Of a stretch of 64,000 bases of DNA, positions 1 to 7,655 are shown one piece after another. The notes under the pieces were generated by a model. The model was not told the origin of the DNA, did no database searches, and was given only the letters and a program-made list of their open reading frames with translations. The DNA comes from Paenibacillus lignilyticus (GTDB lineage: Bacteria > Bacillota > Bacilli > Paenibacillales > Paenibacillaceae). Position numbers and translations under genes: made by a program. How positions within the stretch are numbered: the first letter of the stretch is position 1; each line of letters starts with the position of its first letter. The stretch lies in assembly GCF_017942085.1 (NCBI RefSeq), contig NZ_JAGKSP010000001.1, forward strand, positions 806,001-870,000, written 5' to 3'.

Positions 1-1047
1 AAACCGAAACCCTCTGCGGTGGATAGGCTCGTACACTTCACTTACAGCCGTGCTCGAATCGCCGACACCGGCAATAGAATAGTAATCCTCGAAGCCATAC
101 AGCGACTTGCCTTCTTTATCATCGCGAACCCCTTTATGGCGAGTTCCGTCTCCCTCCGGCGGAAGCTCATAGGATTCTGCATAAAGCACGGAAGCTTGCG
201 CACCTCTGCCTCCATAGAACTGAACGCGCGGATATCCGCTGGTCATCCGGGAAGCATCCAGCTCTACAATCAGCTTCTCTCCCGGAGCCAGCACCACGCC
301 AAACAGTTGCTCCGGCGAAATGCCTTCGTTCCATGTCCGCTCCCCGCTCGACGCCTGCATAACGCGAGTAAAAGAACGTACTGTCTCTCGCATGAACGGA
401 ATCGACCGTTCGGTTAACTGCCAACGCGTCAATTGACCATACATCCCGTCCATAATCTCGCTGACGGCAACTGCATTCGTCCATTTGCTATCATCATAAT
501 CGACATTCGTGAATCCGATCGGCAGGTCGCCGCCCTTCACACGTTCCCCGCCGCCGATAAACAATGTAAACGCTTCCCTTTCGAACGTGAACGCACCGGC
601 TCCAAGACGCATTGCCTGCCAGCGCGAATCCGTGCTGACATCCTCCAAGACGTTGCCCGCTCCATCCGCCAATTGACCATCCAGCAGGAAAGCGCCCATA
701 TCCGATCGCCATACAGAGGCAGGTCCGGTTCTCCCCGCATAATAGATCACTTGAGCCGCCCAAACATTCTCCCCGTCAAGGAGCTTGTCCGTCACGTCGA
801 TCACTTCATAGTAATGGGTGTTCATGTCCCCTTTAAGCGGACCGCTTACAAGCGATTCTCCGTTTAGCCAGAGCCGATAACGGCTGTCTGCAGAAACGCG
901 TACAGTCAAACGAACATCCGACTTATCTGAAACGTGAAAGCTGCGGCGAAAATAAGCCAGCTGCGGCTCTCTATCACCTGCAACCTGATCGAGGCCGTTC
1001 CGATTCGGCCAAATCCATTTTGCCTGCCAATTGAGGTTCTCTTCCAT
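1..1047 (-). CDS. alpha-L-rhamnosidase-like glycoside hydrolase, N-terminal part (cut by window edge)
   Basis: The reading frame is open from an ATG at 1047 to the window edge, giving 349 codons without a stop. The N-terminal 100 residues form a jelly-roll-like domain with a YRLWLNGE motif. Near residues 330-349 there is a VYEPIHRRGFRF stretch, typical of the concanavalin-like domain that precedes the (alpha/alpha)6 barrel in GH78 rhamnosidases; the barrel and its catalytic acids lie outside the window. There is no signal peptide, so a cytoplasmic enzyme acting on imported rhamnosides is likely. It is divergent from a LacI-type regulator that probably controls it. The GH78 family is fairly sure; the substrate is unknown. 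Confidence 0.8.
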   Translation of the reverse strand, partial: MEENLNWQAKWIWPNRNGLDQVAGDREPQLAYFRRSFHVSDKSDVRLTVRVSADSRYRLWLNGESLVSGPLKGDMNTHYYEVIDVTDKLLDGENVWAAQVIYYAGRTGPASVWRSDMGAFLLDGQLADGAGNVLEDVSTDSRWQAMRLGAGAFTFEREAFTLFIGGGERVKGGDLPIGFTNVDYDDSKWTNAVAVSEIMDGMYGQLTRWQLTERSIPFMRETVRSFTRVMQASSGERTWNEGISPEQLFGVVLAPGEKLIVELDASRMTSGYPRVQFYGGRGAQASVLYAESYELPPEGDGTRHKGVRDDKEGKSLYGFEDYYSIAGVGDSSTAVSEVYEPIHRRGFRF

Positions 1048-1119
1048 GCTTGCTTTCCAACTCCTTCTCATCGCTCAAGTTCGCCAATCCTCCAAGTGAG
1101 TTGCCATCAGGCTGTCATC

Positions 1120-1135
1120 TTTCATTATAATGAAA
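1120..1135. promoter_or_regulatory. 16-bp perfect palindrome overlapping a -10-like box
   Basis: The 16 bases are self-complementary and contain TATAAT on the minus strand at 1129-1124, upstream of the rhamnosidase-like gene. A TTGCTG at 1155-1150 could be a -35, but the spacer is 20 bp. The palindrome could be an operator for the neighbouring LacI-family protein; that is inference. Confidence 0.4.
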
Positions 1136-1252
1136 TTCGCGGTTTCCATCAGCAACAATCTCTCTACACCGCGTTCAAGAATAAATTAGCCGGATTAGCC
1201 AATAAATGGATAGGTAGATGCGACTCTCGCACCTATTATTCGTGTATACTCA

Positions 1253-1282
1253 TTCACACGTTGCAGAATCCAATGGTATAAT
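1253..1282 (+). promoter_or_regulatory. SigA-type promoter of the LacI-family gene
   Basis: TTCACA at 1253-1258 and TATAAT at 1277-1282, with an 18-bp spacer. They lie about 75 bases upstream of the regulator start and face the right way. Confidence 0.55.
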
Positions 1283-1358
1283 GATCAATAAATATTACGA
1301 AATTGTTAACCTTCTTTTATTCGTTTATCTAAAATTCGTACTCGACCGGGAGGATAAC

Positions 1359-2414
1359 ATGTCAGCTACAATCAAGGATGTAGCGAAGATGGCGGGCGTT
1401 GCTGTTTCGACCGTCTCCTACGCACTGAACAACTCGCCTAAGATCAGTGAAGAGACGCGCCGCAAAGTCGTTCGGGCCGCAGAGGCGCTGAATTTCCGTC
1501 CAAGCGGGGCTGCCCGCAATTTGAAGAAACGCAAGAGTGAGACGATCGGACTATTCCTGAACGATCTTGGCGGTCCTTTCTACAGCCAAGTCATTGAAGG
1601 CGTCCAAGAGATTGTAGCCTCGCATGATTACAATTTGATCGTCTGCAGTACCTATGGCGGCGAGAATAGCTCCGCGCATCGTTTCTTAAGAGAGAAGTTC
1701 GTAGATGGGGCTATCATCATGGGAACAGCCATCAGCGACAGCCTCATTCTTCAAGTGGCTTCGGAATCCTTCCCTATTGTCGTGCTCGATCGAGAGCTTA
1801 GAGGCGATTATGTACATAACGTCCTCATCACCAATGAACAAGGCGGCTATGATGCAGTCGCTCATCTCATTAAGCTGGGGCGGCGCAATATTGAATTTCT
1901 GAGCGGACCGTCGGCAGCCTTCGATAACACGCAGCGATACGAGGGCTACAAACGCGCTCTGCTCGAACACGACCTGCCCGTCCCTAAGCGGATTGCGATG
2001 CACGGACGATTCCTCGAAGCCGGCGGTTATCAAGCGGTCAAGCTTCTCCTAGCAAGCAAACGGCTGCCGGACGCTATATTCGCAGCCAATGACGAGATGG
2101 CAATCGGCGCCATCCGCGCTCTGCACGAAGCAGGCCTGCGCGTGCCCGAGGATATTGCCATTGTCGGCTTCGACAACATTAACCTGGCCCCGCTAATCAG
2201 GCCGGCATTGTCGACGATCGGCCATTCCAAATTTGAGGTTGGCGCCATTGCCACCCAGCTCGTCTTCAATGCACGCAAGGAAGAGGACGTCATCATTCTT
2301 CCTACGCAGCTCATCGCCAGGCAGTCCTGCGGGTTCTCCGGCGGCGTAAGTGAACAGGATCATGACAACTTAGTCGCTTCCATCCTCCATGTCGGGGGAC
2401 GAACGAAACATTAA
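1359..2414 (+). CDS. LacI/GalR-family transcriptional regulator
   Basis: 351 residues, the normal length for the family. Residues 1-50 are a LacI helix-turn-helix beginning MSATIKDVAKMAGVAVSTVS, followed by the hinge helix (GAARNLKKR). A periplasmic-binding-protein-like effector domain starts at ETIGLFLNDL and contains the FAANDEMAIGAIRAL motif. The ATG at 1359 was chosen over upstream codons because GGGAGGA sits 4 bases before it and it gives the canonical family N-terminus. It is divergent from the rhamnosidase-like gene, so it is probably a local repressor that responds to a rhamnoside or a related sugar; the effector is not visible from sequence. Confidence 0.92.
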   Translation: MSATIKDVAKMAGVAVSTVSYALNNSPKISEETRRKVVRAAEALNFRPSGAARNLKKRKSETIGLFLNDLGGPFYSQVIEGVQEIVASHDYNLIVCSTYGGENSSAHRFLREKFVDGAIIMGTAISDSLILQVASESFPIVVLDRELRGDYVHNVLITNEQGGYDAVAHLIKLGRRNIEFLSGPSAAFDNTQRYEGYKRALLEHDLPVPKRIAMHGRFLEAGGYQAVKLLLASKRLPDAIFAANDEMAIGAIRALHEAGLRVPEDIAIVGFDNINLAPLIRPALSTIGHSKFEVGAIATQLVFNARKEEDVIILPTQLIARQSCGFSGGVSEQDHDNLVASILHVGGRTKH

Positions 2415-2483
2415 ACTCGATTTCGCGTGATTCAAAGTACGGGTTTGCCAGGTACGGGACTTGATAGTTAAAGCATTCAAATG

Positions 2484-2518
2484 CGAATGAAGCCCGCGGA
2501 TTCCGCGGGCTTCATTCG
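2484..2518. terminator. strong hairpin between convergent genes
   Basis: A perfect 17-bp inverted repeat (arms 2484-2500 and 2502-2518) lies just after the LacI-family gene and before the end of the opposing membrane-protein gene. There is no long T-run on either side, so termination is likely but not certain. Confidence 0.6.
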
Positions 2519-2569
2519 TAAAATACGCTTGTCAATCCAAATCGGCTCCCTCACCCTCTGTTCTGCTTA

Positions 2570-3019
2570 TTACCAAGCACGAACCCAGCTAATTTTGGAT
2601 ATCAATATGAAACAGACAGCAAGCAGACAGAACGCGCAGCCGTTAACCAGCCGCATGAGTCCGATATGAAAGCTTCCCCATTGCACAATCGCGAATAGCG
2701 CCGAGATTGCGAAGCCGATGGCAAGGCCTAATAGCCGCGAACTGACCATTTTATGCTTAAATCCGTCAGGGAGCCCTTGCAGCTGAACCTCGGCCTTCTC
2801 GGAAGACACGCCAAGATTCACCACCGCAAAGCCAAAGCCTGCGCAGGACACCGCAAAGGTGATGACGGATGAGTCGCTGCCGCTCCAAGATAATAGACAA
2901 ACCGACGCGAACATGCATAGCAACAATCCAATAGGGATGGAAGACCAAGCTGATCGAGCGAGCATATTATCCGGAATGTAGGCTCCAACGCATAGCATGA
3001 TGCCGGTAATGAGGTTCAA
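2570..3019 (-). CDS. small hypothetical membrane protein
   Basis: 149 residues with about four hydrophobic segments (around residues 1-15, 28-45, 50-70 and 95-145) and a charged stretch SSEKAEVQLQ in the middle. I do not recognise the family. The start is a TTG at 3019, preceded by GGAGGG six bases upstream, and it overlaps the stop of the small upstream ORF as TTGA, which suggests translational coupling. It is the last gene of a minus-strand run that begins with gcvH and ends at the hairpin at 2484-2518. Function unknown. Confidence 0.6.
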   Translation of the reverse strand: MNLITGIMLCVGAYIPDNMLARSAWSSIPIGLLLCMFASVCLLSWSGSDSSVITFAVSCAGFGFAVVNLGVSSEKAEVQLQGLPDGFKHKMVSSRLLGLAIGFAISALFAIVQWGSFHIGLMRLVNGCAFCLLAVCFILISKISWVRAW

Positions 3020-3162
3020 TCTAAGCCCTCCGATAGCGCATACCCGGCAGAAACAAATTGTACCGTACAGAAGAAATGGGAGGCGAAAAGCGCGATTAGA
3101 AGCCGGCGATGCCGCGGACCATGCAGATTATTAATAGCTGAATGCCGTCGTATAGGCTTCAT
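3016..3162 (-). CDS. 48-residue small protein with one hydrophobic segment
   Basis: A short ORF between lipM and the membrane-protein gene. The ATG at 3162 has GGAGG eight bases upstream. The product has a basic N-terminus (MKPIRRHSAI...) and then a hydrophobic run (LLIALFASHFF) around residues 21-40, like a signal peptide or single membrane anchor. Its TGA overlaps the TTG start of the next gene. The Shine-Dalgarno and coupling argue that it is translated; no family is recognised. It could instead be a coupling leader for the membrane protein. Confidence 0.5.
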   Translation of the reverse strand: MKPIRRHSAINNLHGPRHRRLLIALFASHFFCTVQFVSAGYALSEGLD

Positions 3163-3177
3163 CTGAACATCCTCCGT

Positions 3178-4047
3178 TTATCTTCGAAGATTCCAACCGT
3201 CAGCGCCATATTTATCTATCGCAAGCTGGTTGGCCAATTCCGTTTCGAACTCCGTTAAGCTGCCGTTGATGAGTTCGGATTCCAGCCCTTGAGCAAATCC
3301 GATGCGAAAAGCTTCCTCCACATCCGTAATCGTTAGCGGCAGTTCCCCTTTCCGCCGCAGACAGGTATTTATCGCGACTGCTTTGCGCTCGAATAATTTT
3401 CTCATCAGCCTTTTTTCCGTCTCGTCGTCGAAACGCAAAACACCGTATAACAGATCCGCATCCAGTTCAATAAGGATGGAGCCGTGCTGGAGAATGACTC
3501 CTTTGGTTCGCATTTGAGCGCTTCCCGCGATTTTCTTGCCTTCAACGACAAGCTCATACTTGGAAGGAGCATCGAAACAGGCAGCCGACATCAGCTTTCC
3601 TCCCGAAGCACTGCACGCGGATTGATCCGCCAATACATCAGCCTCCATGTCTTCCATACCCGACATGTTCGCGGCTAAACCTAACTTGCGAAAGCCAAAC
3701 AGCAGTCCCATGCTGAGAACGCGATAGGCTTCAACTACGCTGCTCGGAATGCCGGGATAATTCTCGGAGACGATGAGGCTGTAGGTGAGCTCTTGATCGT
3801 GAAGCACCGCACGTCCGCCGGTTGCCCGCCGGACGAAGCCGAGGCCATGCTTGTGCAGCGCATCAAAGTCGACCTCGGCAGCCTTCTGAAAACAGCCAAT
3901 GGACAATGTCGCAGGACTCCAGCCGTAGAATCGAACGGTCGGCGGAACAAGTCCCCGTTCATGAGCAACGACGATCGCTTCATCGATGGCCATGTTCTCT
4001 GCCGGCGTCCGATTCCCCGTGTGTACGAACCTCCACATCGCAATCAC
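3178..4047 (-). CDS. lipM: octanoyltransferase LipM (lipoate/biotin ligase fold)
   Basis: 289 residues. LipM transfers octanoate from octanoyl-ACP to the lipoyl-domain lysine of GcvH, the first step of lipoate assembly in Bacillales. Visible signatures are RFYGWSPATLSIG, the GFVRRATGGRAVLHDQELTYS segment (residues 70-90), and ACFDAPS with the predicted acyl-accepting Cys157, followed by KKIAGSAQMR and LQHGSI. The Cys in CFDAPS and the C-terminal GWNLRR point to LipM rather than LplA. The GTG start overlaps the lpd stop by four bases (GTGA); an ATG three codons downstream is possible. The operon with gcvH, lipA and lpd makes this a dedicated GcvH lipoylation gene. Confidence 0.9.
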   Translation of the reverse strand: MIAMWRFVHTGNRTPAENMAIDEAIVVAHERGLVPPTVRFYGWSPATLSIGCFQKAAEVDFDALHKHGLGFVRRATGGRAVLHDQELTYSLIVSENYPGIPSSVVEAYRVLSMGLLFGFRKLGLAANMSGMEDMEADVLADQSACSASGGKLMSAACFDAPSKYELVVEGKKIAGSAQMRTKGVILQHGSILIELDADLLYGVLRFDDETEKRLMRKLFERKAVAINTCLRRKGELPLTITDVEEAFRIGFAQGLESELINGSLTEFETELANQLAIDKYGADGWNLRR

Positions 4048-5471
4048 ATCCCCAGAGCCAGGTTGTCGGCCTCGAGCATGGCTTCGCCGATAATTTCGGA
4101 GAGCGTCGGATGCGGATGAATCATTCGGCCGATATGCATCGAGGTTGCCTTCACAAGCTGCGCAAGCGATGCTTCGCCGATGAAGTCCGTCACATGCGGT
4201 CCGATCATGTGAACGCCAAGGACATCCCCGGTCTTCTCGTCCGCAACCACTTTAACGAAGCCGTCAGAGTCACCTAAAACCAGCGCTTTGCCAATCGCCT
4301 TGAACGAAAACTTGCCTATTTTGACCGAATGCCCGCTTTCCACCGCAGCCTGCTCAGATAGTCCGACACTGGCAAGCTCGGGACGGCTGTAGATGCATTT
4401 CGGAACGGAAACAGCCTCTGGCGAATGAGCGTCGAGTCCGCAGATGCTCTCTGCCGCCACCACCCCTTCATGACTGGCAACATGGGCGAGCTGCAGACCG
4501 CCGACGACATCGCCGATTGCATAGACATGTGGATCGTTCGTCCGCATGGATCGGTCTACCGCGATGACCCCCTGCTCGATCCGCGCCGCCGTTCGTTCGA
4601 GTCCGAAGCCTTCAATATTCGCCGCTCGTCCAACAGAAACAAGCATACGATCTGCCATCAGCGTCTCGATCTTGCTTCCCCGCGAGACCTGCAAGACCAC
4701 GCCTCCATCGTCCGCCAAAACGCTGCCGGGAAGCAGCATTGCGCCTGTCAACGTTTTGATCCTGCGTTTCGTGAACAGACGCGCCAGTTCGCGGGACAAG
4801 TCCTCATCTTCCGTTGGCACGATCCGATCTGCCGCTTCGACGATTGTTACTTGCGCGCCGAAATCGTTCAACATCGAAGCCCATTCAACGCCAATGACGC
4901 CCCCTCCGACGATTACAACAGAAGCCGGGACGGATTCCATGGCAAGCGCTTCATCACTGCTCATAATCCGCTCGTTTACCGGCAACCCGGGGATACGACG
5001 GGGACGTGATCCCGTAGCCACAATGAGATCACGATAGCCGATGCTTATTGGTGGTTCACCTTCCGCAATGCCGCTGCTCTTTACTTCAATAACGCCATTG
5101 CGATCACTCGTAATGGCAGTATTCGCAATCATACCCATGCCTTCATAGACATCGATCTTATTCTTCTTCATAAGGAAGCGTACGCCGCTCTCGAGCCGCT
5201 CAACGATAGCATCCTTTCGGGCAAGCACATTACTATAATCAAGTTCGATCCCGTGCACGCGGATTCCGAAGCTTGAGCTGCGCTTCATGGTCTCGTAGAG
5301 CTCCGCGCTGCGCAGCAGCGTTTTGCTGGGAATGCATCCCTTATGCAGACAAGTGCCGCCCAGCTTCTCTTTCTCGACCAGCGCAATGCGTTTGCCCAAC
5401 TGGGCAGCTCGGATGGCGGCTACGTAACCGCCGGGGCCGCCGCCCAAAATAACGATATCATAGTCGTTCAT
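4044..5471 (-). CDS. lpdA: dihydrolipoyl dehydrogenase (E3 / glycine-cleavage L-protein)
   Basis: 475 residues, the usual length. It reoxidises dihydrolipoyl-GcvH with NAD+ through FAD and a redox disulfide. Seen: an N-terminal FAD Rossmann motif (ILGGGPGGY), the disulfide motif [13 protein letters not shown] (Cys41/Cys46), a second Rossmann motif ([15 protein letters not shown]) for NAD, YAIGDV, and the C-terminal His-Glu active-site motif HPHPTLSEI. The ATG overlaps the lipA stop as ATGA, with GGGGAG upstream. Its position with gcvH and lipA, and no pyruvate dehydrogenase genes nearby, suggests an L-protein dedicated to glycine cleavage. Confidence 0.95.
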   Translation of the reverse strand: MNDYDIVILGGGPGGYVAAIRAAQLGKRIALVEKEKLGGTCLHKGCIPSKTLLRSAELYETMKRSSSFGIRVHGIELDYSNVLARKDAIVERLESGVRFLMKKNKIDVYEGMGMIANTAITSDRNGVIEVKSSGIAEGEPPISIGYRDLIVATGSRPRRIPGLPVNERIMSSDEALAMESVPASVVIVGGGVIGVEWASMLNDFGAQVTIVEAADRIVPTEDEDLSRELARLFTKRRIKTLTGAMLLPGSVLADDGGVVLQVSRGSKIETLMADRMLVSVGRAANIEGFGLERTAARIEQGVIAVDRSMRTNDPHVYAIGDVVGGLQLAHVASHEGVVAAESICGLDAHSPEAVSVPKCIYSRPELASVGLSEQAAVESGHSVKIGKFSFKAIGKALVLGDSDGFVKVVADEKTGDVLGVHMIGPHVTDFIGEASLAQLVKATSMHIGRMIHPHPTLSEIIGEAMLEADNLALGM

Positions 5472-6364
5472 AGTAACACTCCCCCTACAGCACTGGCTGC
5501 CTTCGCGCGCTCGGCTTGCTCGCGGGCGTGATAGGAGCTTCGGACGAGCGGTCCTGCCTCGACATGGGCGAAACCAAGCGCAAGTCCCTCCTGCTTGAGT
5601 ACTTCGAATTCCGTTGGATGATAATAGCGAACGACATCCATATGCTTGGACGTAGGCTGCAAATACTGCCCAATCGTCAGAATATCGCAGCCGGCTTCCC
5701 GCAAATCGCGCATGGCTTCAATAAGCTCTTCCTTCTCCTCCCCCAGCCCGACCATCAAGCCGGATTTCGTCGTCTGACTTGGACGAAGTTCCTTGGCCAT
5801 GCGGAGCACAGACAGTGAACGGACATATTTGGCCTTTGCGCGCACTTTGTCCGAAAGCCGGCTCACCGTCTCGAGATTGTGGTTCAGCACATCCGGCTTC
5901 GCTTCCAGCACGACAGCGAGCCGATTCTTGTCACCGCCCAAATCCGGGATTAGCACCTCGATGCTCGTTAGCGGGTTTTCCAAGCGCACAGCCACAATGG
6001 TCGCAGCAAACATCGTTGCACCGTGATCAATCAGATCGTCACGGGCGACGGAAGTGATGACGACATGCGCAAGTCCCATCTCGTTGACGGATTGCGCCAC
6101 ATGCCGGGGCTCCTCCAGATCGAGCTCTGTCGGCTGGCCCGAGTTCACGGCGCAGAACCGACAGGCGCGCGTGCAAATTCTCCCCAAAATCATGAATGTT
6201 GCCGTACGCCGACTCCAACACTCGAATATATTCGGGCATTTCGCCTCCTCGCACACCGTATGCAGCTGGCGGCCGCGCATCATCGATTTGATCTCTTGGT
6301 ATCCGTTTCCTGCATGAAGCGATATTTTGAGCCACTCCGGCTTGCGTACCCTTGGCTTCGGCAT
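5468..6364 (-). CDS. lipA: lipoyl synthase (radical SAM)
   Basis: 298 residues. It inserts two sulfurs into the octanoyl chain on GcvH. Both iron-sulfur cluster motifs are visible: the auxiliary cluster [12 protein letters not shown] (Cys38, 43, 49) and the radical-[11 protein letters not shown] (Cys64, 68, 71). The C-terminal RSSY that ligates the auxiliary cluster is also present. The ATG at 6364 was chosen because AAGGAGGTG lies just upstream and the protein then begins [13 protein letters not shown] as family members do; upstream codons fall inside gcvH. It follows gcvH by 13 bases and overlaps lpd by four, so these genes are tightly coupled. Confidence 0.96.
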   Translation of the reverse strand: MPKPRVRKPEWLKISLHAGNGYQEIKSMMRGRQLHTVCEEAKCPNIFECWSRRTATFMILGRICTRACRFCAVNSGQPTELDLEEPRHVAQSVNEMGLAHVVITSVARDDLIDHGATMFAATIVAVRLENPLTSIEVLIPDLGGDKNRLAVVLEAKPDVLNHNLETVSRLSDKVRAKAKYVRSLSVLRMAKELRPSQTTKSGLMVGLGEEKEELIEAMRDLREAGCDILTIGQYLQPTSKHMDVVRYYHPTEFEVLKQEGLALGFAHVEAGPLVRSSYHAREQAERAKAASAVGGVLL

Positions 6365-6377
6365 CTTGCGCACCTCC

Positions 6378-6770
6378 TTATTTGGATGCAACGAACGCCC
6401 CGTATCGCTCAGCGCTCCAGAGCGCGGCCACCACTTCCGCCGCTTCGCCTTCCACCTCGACCTCGATAATCCAGCCTTCTCCATACGGGTCTTCGTTCAC
6501 TTTTTGCGGTTCGTCCAGCAATTCCTCGTTCACTTTCACGACCGTTCCGCTAACAGGGCTGAACAGATCGGATACGGTTTTTACCGACTCGATCGTACCC
6601 ATCGGATAGTTCGCCTCAAGCGTTGCCCCCACTTCCGGGAATTCCACGAACACAATGTCGCCTAACTGACATTGCGCAAAATCGGAAATCCCGATTCGAA
6701 TGACGGCTCCTCGCGCCTCAGCCCATTCATGCTCCTCTGTATAGCCCAATCCTGCTCTCACTTCACTCAT
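6378..6770 (-). CDS. gcvH: glycine cleavage system H protein
   Basis: 130 residues. It carries the lipoyl arm that shuttles the aminomethyl group between P, T and L proteins. The lipoylation site is in [12 protein letters not shown] (Lys64 counted from the chosen start); the YTEEHEW opening and [12 protein letters not shown] are typical. The ATG at 6770 was preferred to a TTG two codons upstream because GGAAAGGAAG sits about six bases before the ATG but abuts the TTG. It is the first recognised gene of a minus-strand operon with its own lipoylation enzymes, downstream of a tandem glycine riboswitch. Confidence 0.95.
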   Translation of the reverse strand: MSEVRAGLGYTEEHEWAEARGAVIRIGISDFAQCQLGDIVFVEFPEVGATLEANYPMGTIESVKTVSDLFSPVSGTVVKVNEELLDEPQKVNEDPYGEGWIIEVEVEGEAAEVVAALWSAERYGAFVASK

Positions 6771-6850
6771 GTTCAACTTCCTTTCCGTTATAGGGTAGTT
6801 AACTGCGGTTGTCCGACTCTGCCACCCAACATCTGCAAAACCGGCGGCAT

Positions 6851-6943
6851 CTAGGCGCTATTGAGGACCATCGCTGCATATACTTTAAGAGAAGGATTTA
6901 GTTCCTCGCCGAAGCATACGGCCTTACCCGCGATGATATGCAT
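6851..6943 (-). CDS. 30-residue ORF between glycine riboswitch and gcvH
   Basis: A short ORF starting [14 protein letters not shown] and ending VLNSA, with a good AAGGAG (6957-6952) eight bases before the ATG. It is the first translatable frame after the riboswitch terminator and ends 80 bases before gcvH. I recognise no family. The Shine-Dalgarno makes translation plausible; it could be a leader peptide or a small protein linked to glycine metabolism. Conservation in relatives would decide. Confidence 0.45.
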   Translation of the reverse strand: MHIIAGKAVCFGEELNPSLKVYAAMVLNSA

Positions 6944-6975
6944 AAGCGGTTCTCCTTGCATGCCGGGGAAGCAAT

Positions 6976-7016
6976 AAAAAGAGACAGAGAACCGGCTATG
7001 CGCCAAGTTCTCTGTC
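6976..7016 (-). terminator. riboswitch-controlled terminator upstream of gcvH
   Basis: A 10-bp stem (6983-6992 with 7007-7016) followed on the minus strand by a T5 run (complement of 6976-6980). Its 5' arm shares the bases that close P1 of the second glycine aptamer, so aptamer and terminator are mutually exclusive, as in an ON switch. Confidence 0.85.
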
Positions 7017-7199
7017 CCGGGTACCTGAGAGTTTAAACGGTCCAAGATCCGCTCTTACCCCTTTGGTGGCTATTCGCTCTCTCCAGAGTTGCGTCGAATG
7101 GCGGTACGTTTACCTGAGAGATTAATCTTCGGCCGGCCGTCGACTTGCTCCTTCGGTGCCTCCGGAACGGTTCGCTCCTTCAGTCTCTCCCTGCCATCG
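7010..7199 (-). ncRNA. tandem glycine riboswitch (controls gcvH-lipA-lpd-lipM)
   Basis: Two aptamers on the minus strand. Aptamer 1 spans about 7199-7095, with P1 arms at 7199-7193 and 7102-7095. Aptamer 2 spans about 7090-7010, with P1 CTCTG/CAGAG. Each has the conserved GGAGAG near its 5' side and CTCTCAGGTA near its 3' side; aptamer 1 also has CCGAAGGAGCAA. These are the hallmark segments of the gcvT RNA class. The terminator at 6976-7016 is the expression platform. Glycine binding should switch on the lipoylation and H-protein operon. Confidence 0.93.
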
Positions 7200-7229
7200 T
7201 CATCCGCTTATTCGGTTGTTGATGGGTTT

Positions 7230-7259
7230 AGCTTAAAACAGAATTATAATTTATGTCAA
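7230..7259 (-). promoter_or_regulatory. SigA-type promoter of the gcvH-side operon
   Basis: On the minus strand TTGACA (7259-7254), an 18-bp spacer and TAAGCT (7235-7230). Spacer length and the TAAG core match the divergent gcvT promoter. A TATAAT at about 7249-7244 lies inside the spacer and lacks a good -35. Confidence 0.6.
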
Positions 7260-7295
7260 TATACCTAACATATTATTAACATTTTTTTATTTTTG

Positions 7296-7325
7296 TTGAC
7301 ACAACCTGTTATTTGCATGTAAGAA
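7296..7325 (+). promoter_or_regulatory. SigA-type promoter of the gcvT operon
   Basis: TTGACA at 7296-7301, an 18-bp spacer and TAAGAA at 7320-7325, about 30 bases before the first glycine aptamer. Confidence 0.65.
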
Positions 7326-7355
7326 TAGAGGATAACAACTAAATAAGCGGATGAT

Positions 7356-7556
7356 GATAAAGGGAGAGATCGCCAACAAGCAAGATTTCGGCGGCGCCGA
7401 AGGAGTAAACCTTACATAGGTGAATCTCTCAGGCAAAAGGACCTTTATCGGACGCACCTCTGGAGAGCATCCCGTTCGCGGGATCACCCACGGGGAAACT
7501 TATGTTCCATCTTTTTCAACCGGACATAGGGTAACTCTCAGGTACAAAGGACAGAG
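7356..7556 (+). ncRNA. tandem glycine riboswitch (controls gcvT-gcvPA-gcvPB)
   Basis: Aptamer 1 is 7356-7449, closed by GATAAAGG/CCTTTATC; aptamer 2 is 7458-7556, closed by CTCTG/CAGAG. Conserved segments GGGAGAG, GCCGAAGGAGTAA and CTCTCAGGCAAAAGG (aptamer 1) and TCTGGAGAG and CTCTCAGGTACAAAGGAC (aptamer 2) identify the glycine class. The short linker is typical of the cooperative tandem form. The following terminator hairpin overlaps the 3' strand of P1. Confidence 0.95.
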
Positions 7557-7619
7557 CAAAAAGGAAACGCAGTCAGCTTCGGCTGAGAATGCGCTCCCTT
7601 TTTGTTGCTGTCCTTCTTT
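7549..7619 (+). terminator. riboswitch-controlled terminator upstream of gcvT
   Basis: A long imperfect stem runs from GGACAG (7549-7554) to CTGTCC (7608-7613) with a TTCG apical loop at 7578-7581, then TTCTTT. It contains an internal A5/T5 pairing segment. Its 5' arm includes the CAGAG of aptamer 2 P1, so glycine binding would prevent it forming. Confidence 0.8.
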
Positions 7620-7655
7620 GCGTTACGATCACGAATTCGAGGAGGAGAGTCAAGA

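Larger units (their letters stand above)
7201..7353. repeat. inverted repeat forming the two mirrored 5' leaders
   Basis: 7201-7220 and 7334-7353 are inverted copies matching at 18 of 20 positions. On each strand the copy lies between the promoter and aptamer 1, so both transcripts begin with nearly the same leader segment ending AATAAGCGGATG. Confidence 0.85.

Noticed and set aside
7244..7249. Perfect TATAAT on the minus strand as the gcvH-side -10
   Set aside because: No acceptable -35 lies 16-18 bases upstream, while TTGACA-N18-TAAGCT mirrors the gcvT promoter exactly.
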